Below are positions 31,880 through 36,385 of a DNA stretch of 36,385 nt, one piece after another (position 1 is the first letter of the stretch; each line of letters opens with the position of its first letter). Origin of the DNA: CAZPHU01 sp964586285. Lineage in GTDB: Bacteria; Fibrobacterota; Chitinivibrionia; Chitinivibrionales; CAYFVL01. The stretch is taken from the NCBI GenBank assembly GCA_964586285.1, contig CAZPHU010000031.1, positions 1 through 36,385 of the forward strand, written 5' to 3'. Below the pieces are notes generated by a model. It searched no databases. It was given only the letters and a program-made list of their open reading frames with translations, and was not told the origin of the DNA. Position numbers and translations under genes: made by a program.

Positions 31880-32253
31880 GATCATCCTTTCTGTATGGTA
31901 TCCATCTAAATATAGTCTGTTTCGATTGGAAATCAGATGTTTCCCTGGGGATTGGAAACCTCTTATGATATATTATTGTAAACCTCCAAGTCAAACCGGG
32001 CTCGATTCGGCAATGTAATGCATCGCATTGATCGCGCCAATTCTGGTCGCGGGTAGAGGCAGGTAAAAAGATGTTGCATCGCGAGTTTAAGGCTCCAATA
32101 TGGAGGTTTTTAACTCCAAAAAACCTGCTTAAGTCCGGATACCTCTCTGCGGGGAGCCGATTTTCCCAAAGCCTTTATTTCTTATTGCGGAAATGATAAA
32201 AAATATGGACGAAGGTTACCGATAAGAAGATAAGGATAAGTGCATCCTGAAAT
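31880..32253. promoter_or_regulatory. Intergenic region with dapL promoter and hairpins
   Basis: No gene is supported in this 374-base stretch. On the minus strand TTGACT (31994-31989) and TATCAT (31970-31965) are 18 bp apart and make a good dapL promoter. The leader holds a hairpin, GTTTCC (31959-31954) with GGAAAC (31944-31939). Further upstream, AGGTTTTT/AAAAACCT (32104-32111 and 32119-32126) and CTCCA/TGGAG (around 32093-32105) are two small hairpins sharing bases, so only one can form at a time; they lie between the response regulator end and the promoter, and may be a terminator or have no role. I see no lysine riboswitch. Confidence 0.5.
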
Positions 32254-32646
32254 TTAGTTCTGAGGAGTATTGAAGTGGGGAAGGGAATCGAGGATAAGCT
32301 TGAAGCGTTCGAGTCGAAACGGTTTGCATAACGCGGCGTCAAATCCATAACTTTTGTAATCCCGGATAACCGGATCTTGAGTATAGCCGCTAATTGCCAA
32401 AGCGCAAATGTTCGGGTCTTCTTTCTTTAAGACTCCCGCAAGTTCCCTTCCGTCCATATCGCCGCAAAGTGTAAGGTCGGTTATAAGAAGATTCACCGGA
32501 GTTTTCTCTTGCCGTGCTTTATGAAAAAGGTTGATTCCCTCTTTTGCATCCGACGCGCTGATTACGTGACGCCCCATGTTGGTCAATACCCGCTCCAGCA
32601 TCATCCGTATTATTTTGTCATCATCTACAATTAAAACAAAATTCAT
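32254..32646 (-). CDS. Single-domain response regulator (CheY-like)
   Basis: A 130-residue receiver domain without an output domain. It has the acidic pair (VDDDK, D8-D10), the phosphorylation site D57 (LLITDLTLCGDMDG), the switch serine S86 (AISGYT) and the lysine K108 (LCKPF). The start at 32646 gives the usual MNFVLIVDDD opening; only a weak GGA lies upstream. No histidine kinase lies nearby. It is 85 bp downstream of batE on the same strand and could be read through from the bat operon or have its own promoter. It probably acts by protein contact in a phosphorelay. Confidence 0.92.
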   Translation of the reverse strand: MNFVLIVDDDKIIRMMLERVLTNMGRHVISASDAKEGINLFHKARQEKTPVNLLITDLTLCGDMDGRELAGVLKKEDPNICALAISGYTQDPVIRDYKSYGFDAALCKPFRLERFKLILDSLPHFNTPQN

Positions 32647-32731
32647 GTAATAATCCAAATAATCGATTTCTTGAAAATGTCGGATTCAGTCAACAGACGC
32701 CGTGTCGATCTGCTATAAAATAACGATCGTA

Positions 32732-33493
32732 TCAAATTTCACCCAGCGCATCCGTTGTCACCCAACCGCCTGCGCCGTTTGGCAGACTTACCAGTACCCA
32801 GTCATCTTTCCTCTTGCGAATACGAAACCGAGTCCCTTCATGTGCGGTAAATAAAACCTTTGTACCTTTGGGCTGATTAACCGCATTCACCGCTTTATTC
32901 AATACTACCGCATACTGTATGTTCTCACGCTCGTAAATTTTCAACCCGGTGGAAACACCAATTGCCAAAAACAATATTAAAGAAAGACTCAAACCATATA
33001 TAAGCCACAGGCGAGCATTACGGCTTACGAAAAGGGATGCCGAGAATAGAATCGCGATAACAGAGAGTAAACCGAAGAGAATCCATAATTGTTGATTAAG
33101 AGAAAGGAGTGTATGCAAACGTCGAAAGATGCTTTCAACGAAAGTACGCTGGGGTACTGGAGTCCTGTCAACGGTATGCATGTTTGCAAAACGGATATTC
33201 GCCTCGATATCGGTGTCGTCGGGTGCCAGAAGTTTCGCTTTTTCGTAATAGAGAATGGCTAACCCGATTTTGTCCGTGCGAAAATATGCATTGCCGAGAT
33301 TGAAAAATAGCGCGCTGTTGTTTACACCTGTTTCTACAATCTTCTGATAGTATGTCACGGCGCTGTCATACTTCTGCTCTTCATAGAGCTTATTGGCCCT
33401 GGAAAACCAGTCGTCGATCGGAGCCGCCGAGCTCAGATTCACCAGAAACAAAGTAAATACACAAGCTGTTAGCATATATCGGAGAATGTTCAT
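32732..33493 (-). CDS. batE: BatE-like TPR and SH3 membrane protein
   Basis: A 253-residue protein with signal peptide (1-24), TPR repeats (about 27-100, with NLGNAYFRTDKIGLAILYYEKAKLLAPDD-type helices), two transmembrane helices (about 133-155 and 162-185) and an extracytoplasmic SH3-like domain at the end (from about 195, VLFTAHEGTRFRIRKRKDDWV ... GGWVTTDALG). This is the BatE layout. The start overlaps the batD stop (ATGA), so it is translationally coupled. Bat proteins form an envelope complex linked to aerotolerance or stress in Bacteroidetes and spirochaetes; the biochemical role is not settled. Confidence 0.87.
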   Translation of the reverse strand: MNILRYMLTACVFTLFLVNLSSAAPIDDWFSRANKLYEEQKYDSAVTYYQKIVETGVNNSALFFNLGNAYFRTDKIGLAILYYEKAKLLAPDDTDIEANIRFANMHTVDRTPVPQRTFVESIFRRLHTLLSLNQQLWILFGLLSVIAILFSASLFVSRNARLWLIYGLSLSLILFLAIGVSTGLKIYERENIQYAVVLNKAVNAVNQPKGTKVLFTAHEGTRFRIRKRKDDWVLVSLPNGAGGWVTTDALGEI

Positions 33494-35316
33494 GCTTTTG
33501 TCCCCTTTTTGGCAGCCTGTTCCAGTTGTGTTAGTATAGTTTGAAAATTTGTCAGTAAATCGTCTGCTGTTCGCTGATCTATCTTTGCGCCGCCGAAACG
33601 GTATTGATCCAGGCTGTGTAAAAGCTCCGTCAGGTTTTCTGTTATCCGGTCAGGAACGGATCGCCTGGATAATTCCGCCTGCAAGCCTTCCGTGGTCTTA
33701 CCGGCGGCGGAAAAAGCAAACCGGTTGCTCAGGTACTCTTCGCAGATAGATGCGATTTTGTCGGCAAGGACGGAGGCCTCCGGTCTGTCTTTTCGCAGCT
33801 TTCCTATCTGTCTGAATACTTTTCGCAGCGCGCGTTGACGGCCGATTTTGTCCTGATCCTTTTCCCGTCGGTCGGCCTGTATTCTGTAAAGTACCGAAAA
33901 GAAACCAAAAAGCAGCGGAAGCGGATAGAGAATAAAGAATACCATACTTCTATGCGGCATGGGAGACTGTTTAATAACGCGCGGCGGTGTTTTGATATAG
34001 CGGATGTCTTTTCCAATCTGTCTAATATCCTCTTGTGTCAGATAGCGTGACTGAGCCGACGGTTTACCTTTTCCCTTACCAACGTTTAAGGTCATGGACT
34101 TTGTATTCAGTGATTTATATGACGCTTCGCGCGGGTCAAAGTAAGACCAGCTGATCGCAGGTAATGTATATTGACCCTGTTCTTTGGGAATCAAAAGGTA
34201 TTTGTATGTCTTTCTGGAGGCAAAGCCATAATTGGTGGTATCCAGATAGGTATGTTCCTCGGGTGCAAATATCTCGAATCCGTCCAGTTCGGGCAGTTTC
34301 ACGTCTCCAAGGTTACCGGGGCGGCAATTTCCTTTAAGGGCGATTTTGAGTGTGGTCGCTTCACCCGCCGGCAAATTCTTTGGATCTATATCGGCGTGAA
34401 GGGAAAATGAGGTCCCTACGGCACCGCTGAAATTTGCGGGAGCGGGCGGCAGAGGCTTAACCGTAAAGCTCAGGCGTCCGGCGGATGTACTCCTGCCGAT
34501 ACGTTCAACACCGCTTCCGAAGAATCCGCCTCCGAAAAAATCGTCGAAAAACGGATCCACCCGACGTCTTCCCGATTGCCGAAGCTCTTCGTATTCAAAG
34601 GGAATCGCAGGCAGGGTTATCTTGCCCGAGGACAAGGGGATTATGGAAAAAGACAAAGTGTATGCTTGAAAAAGTTCCCCGCCGACCTGCTTTTGTGATC
34701 TCGAAAGATTGTTAGTTAATAATCCGGCAGAGAAATGTTTGCTTAATTCATCTTTTAGGGTCGAGATGTAATTGTTGATACCTTCCTGAGTGAGATTGAC
34801 CGGTGTCTGTATTTTCTGCAGGATCTCCACCGTAAGGGTGGCTTGTTCACCCATGTAAAGCGTTCGTCTTGACGGTCTCAGGTGAACTCGAACATGTTGG
34901 CTCTCTCTGGGTTTTGAACTGATCTGTATCGGAAAAGCTCTTGACTGATACTTCTTGCCGTTGTGCGTAAATTCCAGTGAAGGAAAAGTAAACTGACCGG
35001 CCTGCTGAGGTGAAATTATATAATGAAAAAGATGGGTAATTTCTCTTTTCTGCACCATTTTGCCGTTGATCAACTGAACCGATGTGGAATGTGACTGGTT
35101 TTGACTTGTACGAACCAGCGAAAAATGATTAGACGATGGAATTTTAGGCGGAGATATCGACCCAAGATCTTCACTGCTTACAATTTGAGCGGTAACTACT
35201 ATCTGTTCTCCGGGAGCAGCGTTAGTCTTATCCGCAGATACCGAAAACTGAACATCGGCGAATACGCCCAGGACGAAAAGTAAAGTTGTCAGTGCCGCGG
35301 AGCAGGTCTTTTTCAT
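33490..35316 (-). CDS. batD: BatD-like protein
   Basis: A 608-residue membrane protein: signal peptide (about 1-20), long Ig-like beta region in the periplasm (about 21-435), one transmembrane helix (about 455-475, FFILYPLPLLFGFFSVLYRI) and a charged, helical cytoplasmic tail of about 130 residues. A glycine/phenylalanine patch DPFFDDFFGGGFFGSG lies mid-protein, typical of BatD. The start 35316 is preferred to 35337 because AAAGGA lies nine bases upstream and its ATG overlaps the hydrolase stop (ATGA). The batE start also overlaps its end. So hydrolase, batD and batE are one tightly coupled unit. Confidence 0.87.
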   Translation of the reverse strand: MKKTCSAALTTLLFVLGVFADVQFSVSADKTNAAPGEQIVVTAQIVSSEDLGSISPPKIPSSNHFSLVRTSQNQSHSTSVQLINGKMVQKREITHLFHYIISPQQAGQFTFPSLEFTHNGKKYQSRAFPIQISSKPRESQHVRVHLRPSRRTLYMGEQATLTVEILQKIQTPVNLTQEGINNYISTLKDELSKHFSAGLLTNNLSRSQKQVGGELFQAYTLSFSIIPLSSGKITLPAIPFEYEELRQSGRRRVDPFFDDFFGGGFFGSGVERIGRSTSAGRLSFTVKPLPPAPANFSGAVGTSFSLHADIDPKNLPAGEATTLKIALKGNCRPGNLGDVKLPELDGFEIFAPEEHTYLDTTNYGFASRKTYKYLLIPKEQGQYTLPAISWSYFDPREASYKSLNTKSMTLNVGKGKGKPSAQSRYLTQEDIRQIGKDIRYIKTPPRVIKQSPMPHRSMVFFILYPLPLLFGFFSVLYRIQADRREKDQDKIGRQRALRKVFRQIGKLRKDRPEASVLADKIASICEEYLSNRFAFSAAGKTTEGLQAELSRRSVPDRITENLTELLHSLDQYRFGGAKIDQRTADDLLTNFQTILTQLEQAAKKGTKA

Positions 35317-36083
35317 AGATACGTTTCCTTTATCCATGATAAAATCGTATGTTTTAAGAATTCCCGATCCGCAACCGTAGAAAAATGATGATCGGCTTGT
35401 TCGAGTATATGTAAATCGGCTTTTATATTCTTATTTTGGGCCATACCGCTAAGGTAAAGGCTTTCTTCAACAGGAATCGTACCGTCGCTTTTACCATGGA
35501 AAATCAACATCTCTCCGTGATATTCCTCTAATAGTTGCTGAATCGGGCCGACCCTTTGTATGCTGTGAAGGAAACTGATATCCATTTGGTGCGGACCCAT
35601 TTCATACAGCCCCTGATCGTTTCTTCCTCCCGCTATGACATTCTGGAATTGAGAAATCTGATTCAGGGGACGTGTGGCCGGTGCCAAAAAGATTAGTCCG
35701 TCAACGGCGGCTTTCGCGGCTGCGGTCAGGGAGATAAATCCCCCCAGGCTGTGTCCAAGAATGATGATTTTGCCCGGCTTTCGAGTATTTTTCAAATGAT
35801 TGATCGCGGAGATAAGATCGCTATTCATGGAATCGACAGTCATTTCACTGAAAAGCCCGTCGCTTTCTCCACAACCAGTGTAATCAAAACGCAGAGATCC
35901 TATACCTTCAGAATTCAGAAACCGGGATAAGGCTATATATAAGTACCCCGGCCCGATGCGATGACTTGTAAAACCATGGCTGAAAATAACCCATAACCCA
36001 TGATCCGTCACCGGATTGTGTATTGTTCCCCTGAGTATATACCCGCGGTTTTCCCATTCAATGTACGAGCATCTATCCTTCAC
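35313..36083 (-). CDS. Alpha/beta hydrolase (serine aminopeptidase S33 type) inside the bat operon
   Basis: A 256-residue alpha/beta hydrolase. The likely triad is S112 (GHSLGG), D200 (HGKSDGTIP) and H232 (ADHHF). The early FSHGFTSHR segment gives the oxyanion-side HG motif, and FDYTGCGESDG is typical of the S33/BAAT/cinnamoyl-esterase-like group. No signal peptide is seen, so it is cytoplasmic. The substrate is unknown. The GTG start lies three bases after the BatC-like stop, although its Shine-Dalgarno sequence is poor; a later start is possible. Its TGA overlaps the batD ATG, so it is a true member of the operon. Confidence 0.87.
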   Translation of the reverse strand: MKDRCSYIEWENRGYILRGTIHNPVTDHGLWVIFSHGFTSHRIGPGYLYIALSRFLNSEGIGSLRFDYTGCGESDGLFSEMTVDSMNSDLISAINHLKNTRKPGKIIILGHSLGGFISLTAAAKAAVDGLIFLAPATRPLNQISQFQNVIAGGRNDQGLYEMGPHQMDISFLHSIQRVGPIQQLLEEYHGEMLIFHGKSDGTIPVEESLYLSGMAQNKNIKADLHILEQADHHFSTVADREFLKHTILSWIKETYL

Positions 36084-36086
36084 GTC

Positions 36087-36385
36087 CTACCAATCTTTCT
36101 CAACTCCCGCACCCTTTTTGGCGCGCATGATTTTTTTGGGTTTATTCAACTCATCGGCATCATCGGCAAACTGCTGAATAAGTCGCATCGCTTCTTGTTG
36201 TTTCATCTGTTCTTCAGGCTTGCTCTGCTGAGACTGTTTTTGCTGTTGCTGTTCTTTTTGCTGCTGATCCTGTTTGTTTTGGTCCTGGTCCTGTTTGTTT
36301 TGGTCCTGGTCCTGTTTGTTTTGGTCCTGGTCCTGTTTGTTTTGGTCCTGGTCCTGTTTGTTTTGGTCCTGGTCCTGTTTGTTTT
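36087..36385 (-). CDS. C-terminal end of a BatC-like (TPR/Gln-rich) protein, cut by window edge
   Basis: Only the last 99 residues are visible. The sequence begins in repeats of QDQDQNK, moves through a Gln/Lys-rich stretch (QQQKEQQQQKQSQQSK), then ends PEEQMKQQEAMRLIQQFADDADELNKPKKIMRAKKGAGVEKDW. BatC proteins carry TPR repeats followed by just such Q/D/N-rich tails, and the place upstream of batD and batE fits. No ATG can be assigned here because the gene runs off the window. The TPR part must lie beyond 36385. Confidence 0.75.
   Translation of the reverse strand, partial: NKQDQDQNKQDQDQNKQDQDQNKQDQDQNKQDQDQNKQDQQQKEQQQQKQSQQSKPEEQMKQQEAMRLIQQFADDADELNKPKKIMRAKKGAGVEKDW
36273..36385 (-). 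repeat. 21-bp tandem repeat encoding QDQDQNK, over five copies
   Basis: Five perfect 21-bp units (36273-36377) plus eight bases of a sixth, continuing off the edge. On the minus strand each encodes Gln-Asp-Gln-Asp-Gln-Asn-Lys. The copies are identical in DNA, so the array is young and likely varies in copy number between strains. Because the unit is a multiple of three, changes alter length without breaking the frame. Confidence 0.95.

Noticed and set aside
31936..31982. 14-residue plus-strand peptide beginning MFPWGLE as a leader
   Set aside because: It points away from dapL and no plus-strand gene follows it.

Overview
The window looks like chromosome from an anaerobic Gram-negative bacterium of the FCB group, most plausibly Fibrobacterota (Chitinispirillum/Chitinivibrio-like). 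This is inferred from a very large secreted beta-rich protein with a FlgD/type IX-like C-terminal module, two Bat-type loci, LL-diaminopimelate aminotransferase (DapL), MetAP with a SEC-C motif, and a selenocysteine protein. No 16S or other decisive marker is present. No rRNA, tRNA, CRISPR array, phage gene or transposase was seen. Most of the window is dense housekeeping DNA with genes that abut or overlap by a few bases.

Layout. Positions 1-3927 (minus strand) carry an 8-bp tandem repeat at the edge, then obg, an FmdB-type zinc ribbon gene, rimO and, behind a clear terminator, a SPOR-domain lipoprotein. Positions 4096-8307 (minus) form a compact run: maf, a RodZ-like gene split by one in-frame TAA, tatD, a 43-residue single-helix membrane ORF that overlaps hisC, hisC and hisB. 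Positions 8571-17934 (plus) run map, hflX, a DUF58 gene, a BatA-like membrane protein, purU and metH. A methyltransferase gene (minus) converges on metH.

Positions 19008-29026 (plus) hold a 2677-residue exported modular protein and a FecR/Ig-repeat exported protein, which look like one transcription unit. The upstream region has a perfect TGTGA-N6-TCACA palindrome centred 41.5 bp upstream of the start point predicted from a TATAAT box, plus a second promoter with 17-bp spacing. Positions 29023-31879 (minus) form an operon: dapL, a hidden selenoprotein of the Rdx/SelW family, a YciO/YrdC-family gene and mazG. Positions 32254-36385 (minus) hold a BatC-like gene (running off the edge), an alpha/beta hydrolase, batD, batE and a single-domain response regulator.

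The main discovery is the selenoprotein at 30397-30621. A strong Shine-Dalgarno sequence leads into a 74-residue thioredoxin-like protein whose CxxC motif reads C-G-M-TGA. The TGA is followed at the right distance by a small stem-loop with G in its apical loop, as in bacterial SECIS elements. The gene's end overlaps the next start by ATGA. An ordinary ORF caller misses it because it contains TGA. Other points of note are the RodZ nonsense codon, the Crp/Fnr-type site ahead of the giant protein gene, the small membrane ORF before hisC, and coding and non-coding tandem repeats at the two window edges.
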